A DNA stretch of 64,000 nucleotides, from contig NZ_FRBP01000004.1 of the NCBI RefSeq assembly GCF_900142645.1, positions 164,041-228,040 of the forward strand, given 5' to 3'. The notes under the pieces were generated by a model that saw nothing but the letters and a program-made list of their open reading frames with translations, did no database searches and had not been told where the DNA came from. This DNA is from Eubacterium callanderi. Lineage in GTDB: Bacteria; Bacillota; Clostridia; Eubacteriales; Eubacteriaceae. Made by a program: the position numbers and the translations under genes. This document shows, in pieces, positions 46,989-54,509 of this stretch (the stretch's first letter is position 1; every line of letters starts with the position of its first letter).

Positions 46989-47021
46989 ATACGAGTACCT
47001 TAAATCTGAGGTCACACAAAT

Positions 47022-47098
47022 GGGCCATTAGCTCAGTTGGCTAGAGCACCTGACTCTTAATCAGGGTGTCCAGGGTTCGAGTCCCTGATGGCCCACCA
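47022..47098 (+). tRNA. tRNA-Lys (CTT)
   Basis: 77 nt including encoded CCA. The acceptor GGGCCAT pairs with ATGGCCC. The anticodon stem CCTGA/TCAGG encloses CTCTTAA, anticodon CTT. The T-arm is GGGTTCGAGTCCC (47073-47085). The last 18 bases plus TTT recur as an exact 21-bp direct repeat at 47260-47280. Confidence 0.96.
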
Positions 47099-47280
47099 TT
47101 TCACAATAAAGCAATCAGATTTAAGCATTACTAAAAATTAAACGAGCCTTATATGGGACTCGAACCCCGTGGGGGTTTGAGCGTGAAAAAAACCAATTGG
47201 TTTTTAGCGAAAATCTCCGAGGTTTTAAAAACCGAGGAGGACAAATGCAGAGCATTTGTGTCCCTGATGGCCCACCATTT
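47099..47280 (+). repeat. Palindrome-rich segment duplicating the tRNA-Lys 3' end
   Basis: The 21 bp at 47081-47101 (tRNA-Lys 3' end) recur exactly at 47260-47280. Between them lies GGGACTCGAACCC (47155-47167), the reverse complement of the tRNA T-arm, and four hairpins. These are AACCCC/GGGGTT (47163-47177), AAAAACC/GGTTTTT (47188-47205), CTCC-GA-GG-TTTT with an A-rich partner and tandem G-A mismatches (47216-47239), and ACAAATGC/GCATTTGT (47241-47259). No plausible gene is present. It may be an att-type scar of integration, or a structured element of its own. Confidence 0.65.
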
Positions 47281-47337
47281 GAATTTAATACACGAATAAC
47301 ACCAGTCGCTTTTGCTATGCAAAAGCCATTTTTCTGT

Positions 47338-47413
47338 AGGGGTATAGCTCAGTTGGTAGAGCAGTGGTCTCCAAAACCACGTGCCGAGGGTTCAAATCCT
47401 TCTGCCCCTGCCA
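47338..47413 (+). tRNA. tRNA-Trp (CCA)
   Basis: 76 nt including encoded CCA. Acceptor AGGGGTA pairs with TGCCCCT (one T-G pair). Anticodon stem GTGGT/ACCAC with loop CTCCAAA, anticodon CCA. T-arm AGGGTTCAAATCCTT. Confidence 0.96.
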
Positions 47414-47424
47414 AATTTAATCAT

Positions 47425-47467
47425 AAACTCTAAAATTGGCTAAGACAGCCGACTTTTAGAGTTTTTT
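47425..47467 (+). terminator. Terminator after the tRNAs
   Basis: AAACTCTAAAA (47425-47435) pairs with TTTTAGAGTTT (47454-47464) and is followed by more T. A shorter inner stem (TTGGCT/AGCCGA) lies in the loop. Confidence 0.85.
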
Positions 47468-47491
47468 TATATTCAGCTTTAGCCAAGAAAA

Positions 47492-47520
47492 TTGACGTAT
47501 CTGTTTTTTTATATTATAAT
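47492..47520 (+). promoter_or_regulatory. Promoter of the peptide ABC operon
   Basis: TTGACG (47492-47497), 17 bp, TATAAT (47515-47520). A leader of about 80 nt precedes the binding-protein gene. Confidence 0.8.
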
Positions 47521-47608
47521 AACGAACGGTTTGTAGCGTTTTTTAAACAAGTTTTAAGAATGCTGCTTATCCATATACTCAAAATAAAAAAAGAGAGAGG
47601 ACGAAGAA

Positions 47609-49189
47609 ATGAAGAGTGTAAAAAAACTTTTTGCTCTGCTGCTTGTAGCCGTACTTGCCATCGGTATTGCAGGCTGCGGAACCGGTGGAAGTTCTTCTGG
47701 GGGAACATCTTCAGACGGTAAGATCCGTGTAGCAATGCAGGATCCTAATGTGCCGATTGACCCGCAGAAACAGACTAGTAGTTATTTAATGATGGTTGCT
47801 GACCAGATCACACAGCCATTAATCAGCCTGAAAAATGATGGTACATTAGCACCAGAATTGATCAAGGAAATGCCAAAAATCTCTGACGATGGTTTAACCT
47901 ATTCTTTTGAATTGAAGGATAATGTTAAATTCCATAATGGAGAAACTGTGAAAACGTCTGACGTTAAATATTCCTTTGAACGTTTATTAACCGAAGGTGT
48001 TATGGGCTCTATGATCGACCAGATCGTGGGCGCACAGGCATTGATTGACAAAACAGCTACCTCCCTGGAAGGTTTTAAAATTATCGATGACCAGAAGTTT
48101 GATATTGTGCTGGAACAGCCTTTCAGTCCATTTACTTCTACCATTGCAACAGCTTACGTAGCCATCTATCCAGAAAAGGCCTGTAAAGATGCGGGCGCAG
48201 ACTGGGGTAGAACAGTGCTTTACGGTACTGGCCCATACAAAATGGACAGCTATGTTGCAGGACAGGGAATCGAATGCTCTAAATTCGATGACTATCATGG
48301 CGAACCAGCCAAAAACGCTGGTGTTTCTTTCAAATTTATGGAAGATGCCAACACACAGGTTATGGAATTCCAGAAGGGCAACATTGATATTGTTCAGTTA
48401 GACGCTACCTTATACCCACAGTATAAAGACAATGCAGACATCAAGGACAGCATTCACTCCTTCATGCCAATCGGGGAAATCTATTTAACACCGAGTGTTG
48501 AAATGATTCCTGAAGTTAAAGTAAGAGAAGCTTTAAGCTATGCGATCGACAGAGAAGCGATCTGCAAAGATTTATTAAACGGTACTGCTGTTCCGGCTAA
48601 GACTTTCCTTCCAGAAGGCCTGATCGGATACAATGAATCAGCACCTGCATATGAATATAATCCCGAAAAAGCAAAACAGTTATTGGCAGAAGCCGGATAT
48701 CCGAATGGTTACACCATTGATGTGCCATTATCTTCAAAATATCCATTCAAAACCAAAATTGCAACCGCTATTCAGGACCAGGCACGCGCAGCTGGCTTTA
48801 CACTTAATTTAAGCGAAGTTGACGGCGCTGCTTACAATGATATGGATTTAGGCGGACAGATTCCTTTGGGCGTCAGCAACTGGTATGTTGATTACATTGA
48901 CCCAGATGGAATGATTTATCAGCGTTTTGCACCGATCGTTACAATGACACATTCAAGTAAATATCAGAATCCTGAATTTGATGCGCTGTTGAACGAAGGC
49001 CGTCAGATTACCGACGAATCAAAACGTCAGGAAATCTATTCAAAGGCAGATCAAATGATTACACGTCAGGATTATGCTGCTATTCCGATTTGTCATGAAA
49101 CCAAATATTATTTGATGAACTCTGCAGTTAAGAATTTTGAAGTTACGGATATGTTCCGTTTCCATTTTGAAACAGCAGAATTATCCTAA
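47609..49189 (+). CDS. Peptide ABC transporter, substrate-binding lipoprotein (family 5)
   Basis: 526 residues. Lipobox AIGIAGC (Cys23) then Gly/Ser-rich spacer. Family-5 solute-binding features: YSFELKDNVKFHNGETVKTS, DVKYSFERLL and a C-terminal lobe with REALSYAIDREAIC. It should bind di- or oligopeptides outside the membrane. First gene of a five-gene importer, followed by a dipeptide epimerase, which narrows the likely ligands to peptides with unusual stereochemistry such as murein peptides. Confidence 0.9.
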   Translation: MKSVKKLFALLLVAVLAIGIAGCGTGGSSSGGTSSDGKIRVAMQDPNVPIDPQKQTSSYLMMVADQITQPLISLKNDGTLAPELIKEMPKISDDGLTYSFELKDNVKFHNGETVKTSDVKYSFERLLTEGVMGSMIDQIVGAQALIDKTATSLEGFKIIDDQKFDIVLEQPFSPFTSTIATAYVAIYPEKACKDAGADWGRTVLYGTGPYKMDSYVAGQGIECSKFDDYHGEPAKNAGVSFKFMEDANTQVMEFQKGNIDIVQLDATLYPQYKDNADIKDSIHSFMPIGEIYLTPSVEMIPEVKVREALSYAIDREAICKDLLNGTAVPAKTFLPEGLIGYNESAPAYEYNPEKAKQLLAEAGYPNGYTIDVPLSSKYPFKTKIATAIQDQARAAGFTLNLSEVDGAAYNDMDLGGQIPLGVSNWYVDYIDPDGMIYQRFAPIVTMTHSSKYQNPEFDALLNEGRQITDESKRQEIYSKADQMITRQDYAAIPICHETKYYLMNSAVKNFEVTDMFRFHFETAELS

Positions 49190-49297
49190 GTGATATAAAG
49201 GGTTATTTATAAGTTTAAAGACACGGTAGGACAACTCGTAAGGTTTTGTTCTGCCGTGTATTTTAAATGGTATAAATTAAAAAAGGAGGAAAACAGT

Positions 49298-50230
49298 TTG
49301 GGTAAATATATCCTAAAAAGACTTGGGCAGACATTGCTGGTTCTTTTCGCTATCAGTATCATTGTCTTCTTATTGATGAATGTGCTGCCCGGTGACCCTG
49401 TAGCGTTGATGCTTGAAAAACGTGCAGATCCTGCAACTGTTGAGCAAGTGCGTCATTCGTTAGGATTGGACAAACCTTTATTCCAGCAATATTGGGATTT
49501 TCTAGTTGGAATTTTTCATGGTGATTTGGGGACTTCTTATTTCACAAAAGAGCCGGTTATGGCAACATTAACCCGCAGCTTTTTCATTACGCTTCAGTTA
49601 GCAGCATGTTCTTTTGTCTTTGCCGTAATTATTGGGGTGACTTGTGGAATGCTGGCTGCTATTTACAGAGGTAAAGCACTGGATTCAACATTAATGACAC
49701 TCTCTATCGTAGGTATTTCCGCACCATCTTTCTGGGTTGCCATTATTCTACAGATTATCTTCGGCCTGCAACTTGATTTACTGCCGATTTCCGGGTTTTC
49801 ATCGCCCATTTATTTTATCCTGCCGAGTATTGCGCTCGGGACGCGGTACGCCGCATCCATTGCCCGTATCACACGTACGAGTATGCTGGACGTTATCGGG
49901 CAGGACTATATTCGTACTGCGAGGGCAAAAGGGGTAAAGGAAAGTGTTGTCATGTGGAAGCATGCCTTCAAAAACGCCTTGATCCCGATTGTTACTCTGT
50001 TGGGGACACAGCTTGGCTACATGCTTGGCGGCTCCATGCTCATTGAAAAAGTATTTACAATTCCAGGAATTGGTAATGTTCTGGTTACGAGCCTCAATAA
50101 CCGTGACCTTCCGCTTCTGCGTGGTGCCATGCTCTACGTGGCCGTTGCCTTTGTACTGGTAAACCTTCTGGTCGATATTTCTTATGCATTCATTGACCCA
50201 AGAATTCGAGTTACGGAGGGTAAAAAATAA
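49298..50230 (+). CDS. Peptide ABC transporter, permease 1 (DppB-like)
   Basis: 310 residues from TTG 49298, which follows AAAGGAGG; an upstream in-frame start lacks such a site. N-terminal MGKYILKRLGQTLLVLF and VFLLMNVLPGDPV are typical of DppB/OppB. The EAA loop (YIRTARAKGVKESVVMWKHA) binds the ATPases. Six membrane helices. Overlaps the next start by one base. Confidence 0.93.
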   Translation: MGKYILKRLGQTLLVLFAISIIVFLLMNVLPGDPVALMLEKRADPATVEQVRHSLGLDKPLFQQYWDFLVGIFHGDLGTSYFTKEPVMATLTRSFFITLQLAACSFVFAVIIGVTCGMLAAIYRGKALDSTLMTLSIVGISAPSFWVAIILQIIFGLQLDLLPISGFSSPIYFILPSIALGTRYAASIARITRTSMLDVIGQDYIRTARAKGVKESVVMWKHAFKNALIPIVTLLGTQLGYMLGGSMLIEKVFTIPGIGNVLVTSLNNRDLPLLRGAMLYVAVAFVLVNLLVDISYAFIDPRIRVTEGKK

Positions 50231-51147
50231 TGAAGACACCAAATCTTGGATATAAACGAAACAACTACGCTGAGGAGAAGACAGGACAGGAAATTGTCGT
50301 CCAGTCAAAAAGCTACTGGAAGGACAGCTTCAACCGCCTGAAGAAAAATAAGGTTGCCATGGTCTGCATGGGGATCATTATCATTCTGGCGCTTGTCGCC
50401 ATTCTGGCTCCGCTTATTTCTCCCTATGATCCAAACCAGCAGAATTTGGCCATTGCCCTTCAGTCACCTTCAGGCGAGCACCTGTTTGGCACCGATGAAT
50501 ACGGGCGCGATATTTTATCCCGTGTTATTTACGGTACCCGCGTATCCCTTTCAGCAGGGATTATTGCCCAGATCATCGCGACCATTCTGGGTGTTACCCT
50601 CGGTTCGCTGGCGGGCTATTACGGCGGTAAGGTGGATACTGTTATTTCCAGAATCATGGAAATTTTCGCAGCTTTCCCAGACCTGCTGTTAGCTATGGCA
50701 ATCATGTTTGCGCTTGGTACTGGCCTCACCAGTCTGTTTATCGCCCTTGCGATTGTCAACTGGGTGCAGACAGCCAGAATGGTCCGCGGGCAGGTTATGC
50801 AGCTCAAAGAAAAGGAATTCGTTGAGGCCTGTATTGCCAGTGGCGGCAGTGGCTTCCGAATTATCATGAAGCACATGATTCCAAACTGTATTTCAACCAT
50901 TATTGTATTGATAACCCTTGGTATTCCAAGTGCGATTCTGACCGAGGCGTCTTTAAGCTTCCTCGGTATTGGTATCCAGCCGCCAGATCCGAGCTGGGGC
51001 TCCATGATCAGCTACGCGCAGCCATATATCAACAGCGACCCGCTGTATAGTATATTCCCCGGAATCGCCATTATTATCACAGTAATTTCCTTTAATATGT
51101 TCGGTGACGGCCTCAGAGACGCCCTGGATCCGAAGTTGAAGAATTAA
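50230..51147 (+). CDS. Peptide ABC transporter, permease 2 (DppC-like)
   Basis: 305 residues. N-terminal cytosolic extension of about 45 residues (WKDSFNRLKKNKVAMVCMGI), HLFGTDEYGRDILSRVIYGT as in DppC/OppC, EAA loop FVEACIASGGSGFRIIMKHM, and DPSWGSMISYAQPYI near the end. Forms the channel with permease 1. Confidence 0.94.
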   Translation: MKTPNLGYKRNNYAEEKTGQEIVVQSKSYWKDSFNRLKKNKVAMVCMGIIIILALVAILAPLISPYDPNQQNLAIALQSPSGEHLFGTDEYGRDILSRVIYGTRVSLSAGIIAQIIATILGVTLGSLAGYYGGKVDTVISRIMEIFAAFPDLLLAMAIMFALGTGLTSLFIALAIVNWVQTARMVRGQVMQLKEKEFVEACIASGGSGFRIIMKHMIPNCISTIIVLITLGIPSAILTEASLSFLGIGIQPPDPSWGSMISYAQPYINSDPLYSIFPGIAIIITVISFNMFGDGLRDALDPKLKN

Positions 51148-51170
51148 GATCAGAAAGCGGTGATTACGAC

Positions 51171-52148
51171 ATGAAATTATTAGAAGTAAAAGACCTTAAA
51201 ACCTATTTCTACACCGATGAAGGTGTCGTTAAATCTGTTGATGGTGTTAGTTTTTCTGTAGATAAAGGCGAAACACTTGGGGTTGTAGGTGAGTCTGGCT
51301 GTGGTAAAAGTATCACATCGATGTCGATTATGCAGCTGATTGGAAAGCCGGGGAAAATTGTCAACGGCGAAATTGATTTTAAAGGTGAAAACCTGCTGAA
51401 TAAAGATAAGGAAGAAATGCGGAAAATCCGTGGCAAGGAAATTGCCATGATCTTCCAGGAACCCATGACTTCCCTGAACCCAGTTTACACTGTAGGGCAG
51501 CAGATTATGGAAGCTGTCCTGATTCACGAGGATATGACAAAGGAACAGGCCCGGGAACGCGCGATTCAGATGCTGGATCTCGTCAAGATCCCAGATGCCG
51601 AAAAGCGTCTTAATTCCTATCCCCATGAGTTTTCAGGCGGGATGCGCCAGCGTGTTATGATCGCCATGGCCCTCTCCTGTAACCCTGAGTTTTTGATCTG
51701 CGATGAACCGACAACGGCACTGGACGTTACCATCCAGGCCCAGATCCTCAACCTGATCAATGAGCTCAAGGAAAAAACCGGCACCGCTGTCATGATGATT
51801 ACCCATGACCTTGGGGTTATCTCTGAGGTTGCCGATAACGTTATGGTTATGTACGCGGGCCAGGTCGTTGAGTATACCGATGTGGACACCGTGTTTGAAA
51901 AACCGCTGCACCCTTATACCCAGGGCCTGATTAGCTGTATTCCGAAGCTGGGCGGCCAGGAAGAAAAGCTTTCAACCATCAAGGGCATGGTTCCAAGCTT
52001 TAACGATATGCCGGAGGGCTGCCTGTTCTGCCCGCGCTGCGAATACGCAAAGGATATTTGCCGCAAAGAACGGCCAGAGCTTGTTGACCTTGACGGCCAT
52101 CAGGTACGCTGCTTTAAATATACCGATCGATGGGAGGAAGAAAACTAA
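51171..52148 (+). CDS. Peptide ABC transporter, ATPase 1 (DppD-like)
   Basis: 325 residues. Walker A GESGCGKS, signature [16 protein letters not shown], Walker [13 protein letters not shown] and switch His in MITHDLGVI. The C-terminal Cys-rich segment ([15 protein letters not shown]) is of the OppD/DppD type and may hold an Fe-S cluster. The last base of its stop is shared with the next start. Confidence 0.94.
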   Translation: MKLLEVKDLKTYFYTDEGVVKSVDGVSFSVDKGETLGVVGESGCGKSITSMSIMQLIGKPGKIVNGEIDFKGENLLNKDKEEMRKIRGKEIAMIFQEPMTSLNPVYTVGQQIMEAVLIHEDMTKEQARERAIQMLDLVKIPDAEKRLNSYPHEFSGGMRQRVMIAMALSCNPEFLICDEPTTALDVTIQAQILNLINELKEKTGTAVMMITHDLGVISEVADNVMVMYAGQVVEYTDVDTVFEKPLHPYTQGLISCIPKLGGQEEKLSTIKGMVPSFNDMPEGCLFCPRCEYAKDICRKERPELVDLDGHQVRCFKYTDRWEEEN

Positions 52149-53128
52149 TGGCAGAAGAAAAAAACAATGTGTTGCTGGAAGTTAAAGACCTGAAAAAATG
52201 GTTCCCCATCAAAGGCAGCGGATTCGGCAAGGAAAAAGCCTTTGTCAAAGCGGTGGACGGCGTCAGCTTTACCCTTAACCGCAGTGAAACCCTCGGTATT
52301 GTAGGGGAATCCGGCTGTGGTAAATCCACCATGGGACGCTCAGTTCTCCGCCTGATTGAGCCGACTGAAGGCCAGATCATCTATGAGGGTGAAGATATTA
52401 TGACCCTGGACCGCAAGGCCCTGCGCGCAAAACGTAAGGAATTCCAGATGATGTTTCAGGACCCTTATGCGTCGCTGAACCCGAGAATGACGGTTGGTGA
52501 AATTATCGGTGAGCCTCTGGAAATCCAGACGGATATGAACAGCAAGGAGCGTGAAGCAAAGGTTCTTGAGATCATGGACCTTGTTGGGCTCAATACCCAG
52601 TATATCCGCCGCTATCCACACGAGTTTTCAGGTGGACAGCGTCAGAGAATCGGTATTGCCCGGGCAATCATTTTACAGCCAAAGCTTTTGGTGTGTGATG
52701 AGCCCGTATCCGCCCTCGACGTTTCCATTCAGGCCCAGATCATTAACCTGATGGAGGACTTGCAGCACCATATGGGGATTGCCTTTATGTTTATTTCCCA
52801 TGACCTGAGTGTTGTACGCCATATTTCGGACAGGGTTGCGGTTATGTACCTGGGCCATGTTGTCGAATACGCGGAGAAGGATGAGCTCTACAATAATCCG
52901 TCTCATCCTTATACCATTGCATTGCTGTCTGTTATTCCGACGGTTGAAAAAACCAAGAGAGAAAAAATCATTCTTCAGGGTGACCTGCCAAGCCCGGCCA
53001 ATCCGCCGAGCGGCTGTTGTTTCCATACCCGATGCTACAAAGCGCAGCAGATCTGTAAGGAATGTACCCCTGAGCTCAAGGATTTAGGCAATGGCCATAT
53101 GTGCGCCTGCCACTTCCCTGGAAAATAG
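52148..53128 (+). CDS. Peptide ABC transporter, ATPase 2 (DppF-like)
   Basis: 326 residues from ATG 52148 (GGGAGGAAG upstream, start overlapping the stop as TAATG). Walker [10 protein letters not shown], signature [16 protein letters not shown], Walker [13 protein letters not shown]. The C-terminal [15 protein letters not shown] is the matching Cys-rich tail. A stable hairpin after the gene separates it from the epimerase. Confidence 0.94.
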   Translation: MAEEKNNVLLEVKDLKKWFPIKGSGFGKEKAFVKAVDGVSFTLNRSETLGIVGESGCGKSTMGRSVLRLIEPTEGQIIYEGEDIMTLDRKALRAKRKEFQMMFQDPYASLNPRMTVGEIIGEPLEIQTDMNSKEREAKVLEIMDLVGLNTQYIRRYPHEFSGGQRQRIGIARAIILQPKLLVCDEPVSALDVSIQAQIINLMEDLQHHMGIAFMFISHDLSVVRHISDRVAVMYLGHVVEYAEKDELYNNPSHPYTIALLSVIPTVEKTKREKIILQGDLPSPANPPSGCCFHTRCYKAQQICKECTPELKDLGNGHMCACHFPGK

Positions 53129-53146
53129 ACGGCTCAGTATGAATAA

Positions 53147-53181
53147 AACGCGAAAAGCCTGGAAATCCAGGCTTTTGCGTT
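53147..53181 (+). terminator. Hairpin between importer and epimerase genes
   Basis: AACGC-G-AAAAGCCTGG (53147-53162) pairs with CCAGGCTTTT-GCGTT (53167-53181), with one bulged G and a 4-nt loop. No free T-run follows, so partial termination or mRNA stabilisation is possible. Confidence 0.55.
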
Positions 53182-53224
53182 GTATACAGGAACTTTAACA
53201 GAATAAAGGGAGAAAGTATCTAAA

Positions 53225-54289
53225 ATGAAAATTACGAAAATCAATACAAAACGTGTCAAGATTCCTTTGGTTGAACCATTTCATATTTCGTTGGGCGTTA
53301 TCACCCACGCAGAGCAGATTCTGGTTGAAATTGAAACCGATGAAGGTCTTGTGGGGATCGGTGAAGGCTCAGCCGCTGTTTTGATCAGCGGTGAAACCCT
53401 GGAAAGCATTGAAGCCGGCATCCGCATCATGGAAAAGGAAATTATCGGCTGCGACCCAATGGATATTGAAAAAATCTACTGGATCATGGACCGTGCCATT
53501 GCCCACTGTCCTTCAGCTAAAACAGCCATTGACATCGCCTGCTATGATCTGATTGGTAAAATCACAAACATGCCTTTATACAAGGTTTTAGGGGGAAATT
53601 CCAATACCTTTGAAACGGACATGACCGTTGGTATCAACGACCCGGCTTATATGGCTGAAAAAGCAAGAACCCATGTGGCCGAAGGCTTCGACACCATCAA
53701 AACAAAGGTCGGCACCACTGTGGAAGCTGACGTAGCCCGCGTTAAAGCCATCCGTGACGCAGTAGGCCCGGATGTTAAAATCCGTCTGGACGCAAACCAG
53801 GGCTGGACGCCAAAGGAAGCCATCGCTGTGATCAACAAGCTGGCAGACTATGACATCGAGCTCATCGAACAGCCTGTGCCTTACCATGATTTTGACGGTC
53901 TGGCATTCGTTACTGCCCACTCTCCAATTCCGATTATGAGTGACGAGAGCGTCTTTAACTCAAAGGATGCCATGAGAGCCATCAAAATGCATGCCGTTGA
54001 CCTGATCAATATCAAGCTCATGAAATGCGGCGGTATACGTGAAGCGCTGAAGATCAACGCCATCGCTGAAGCGGCTGGCGTTGAATGTATGCTGGGCTGC
54101 ATGGCCGAAGAAAGCAACATCGGTGTCACCGCTGCTGCCAGCCTGGGCGCTGCCATGAAAAATATCACGAGAGCAGACCTTGACGCTCATCTGACCCTGA
54201 CCGACGTAGCTGTAAAAGGCGGCGTTATCATGGAAAATGGCAAGACCATGATCCTGCCTGAAAAACCAGGTCTGGGACTGGAAAAGTAA
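53225..54289 (+). CDS. Dipeptide epimerase (L-Ala-D/L-Glu epimerase-like, enolase superfamily)
   Basis: 354 residues. Muconate-lactonising-enzyme-type enolase-superfamily protein. KTKVGT holds the KxK base pair near residue 160. RLDANQGW, ELIEQPVP and SDESVF supply the three acidic metal ligands, and NIKLMKCGGI the opposite-face Lys. The pattern matches L-Ala-D/L-Glu epimerases (YkfB/YcjG), which convert murein-derived L-Ala-D-Glu to a digestible dipeptide. It follows a peptide importer, which supports that use. Other dipeptides are possible. Confidence 0.85.
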   Translation: MKITKINTKRVKIPLVEPFHISLGVITHAEQILVEIETDEGLVGIGEGSAAVLISGETLESIEAGIRIMEKEIIGCDPMDIEKIYWIMDRAIAHCPSAKTAIDIACYDLIGKITNMPLYKVLGGNSNTFETDMTVGINDPAYMAEKARTHVAEGFDTIKTKVGTTVEADVARVKAIRDAVGPDVKIRLDANQGWTPKEAIAVINKLADYDIELIEQPVPYHDFDGLAFVTAHSPIPIMSDESVFNSKDAMRAIKMHAVDLINIKLMKCGGIREALKINAIAEAAGVECMLGCMAEESNIGVTAAASLGAAMKNITRADLDAHLTLTDVAVKGGVIMENGKTMILPEKPGLGLEK

Positions 54290-54317
54290 GAAAAGAATTA
54301 AAAGGTTAATCATAAAC

Positions 54318-54356
54318 AGCCACCAGCTGCCTGTTGCAGTCTGGTGGCTATTTTTT
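54318..54356 (+). terminator. Terminator of the epimerase gene
   Basis: AGCCACCAGCTGC (54318-54330) pairs with GCAG and CTGGTGGCT (54336-54349, one bulged T), loop CTGTT, followed by ATTTTTT. The T-run ends exactly where the MITE-like repeat begins. Confidence 0.88.
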
Positions 54357-54509
54357 AATGGAAAATTGAGAATGGAAAATGGAAAATGATAGAACCCTTT
54401 TGCATGTGCAAAAGCGATTGAGACCGCGGCCGAAGGCCGCTGTTTAAATCACTTTTTCGATAGAAAAAGTGTTCGTAAATTTTCCATTTTCCATTTTTCA
54501 TTCTCCATT
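54357..54509. mobile_element. MITE-like palindromic repeat element, about 153 bp
   Basis: Terminal inverted repeats of 31 bp (54357-54387 and 54479-54509) agree at 27 positions and are made of TGGAAAAT-type units. Inside are three hairpins: CTTTTGCA/TGCAAAAG (54397-54414), GCGGCC/GGCCGC (54426-54440) and CACTTTTTC/GAAAAAGTG (near 54450-54471). No coding potential. The right end supplies the last codons and the stop of the permease gene on the minus strand. Confidence 0.65.

Noticed and set aside
47197-47433. 78-codon open frame across the tRNA-Trp region
   Set aside because: It runs through a tRNA gene and palindromes, with no coding pattern.
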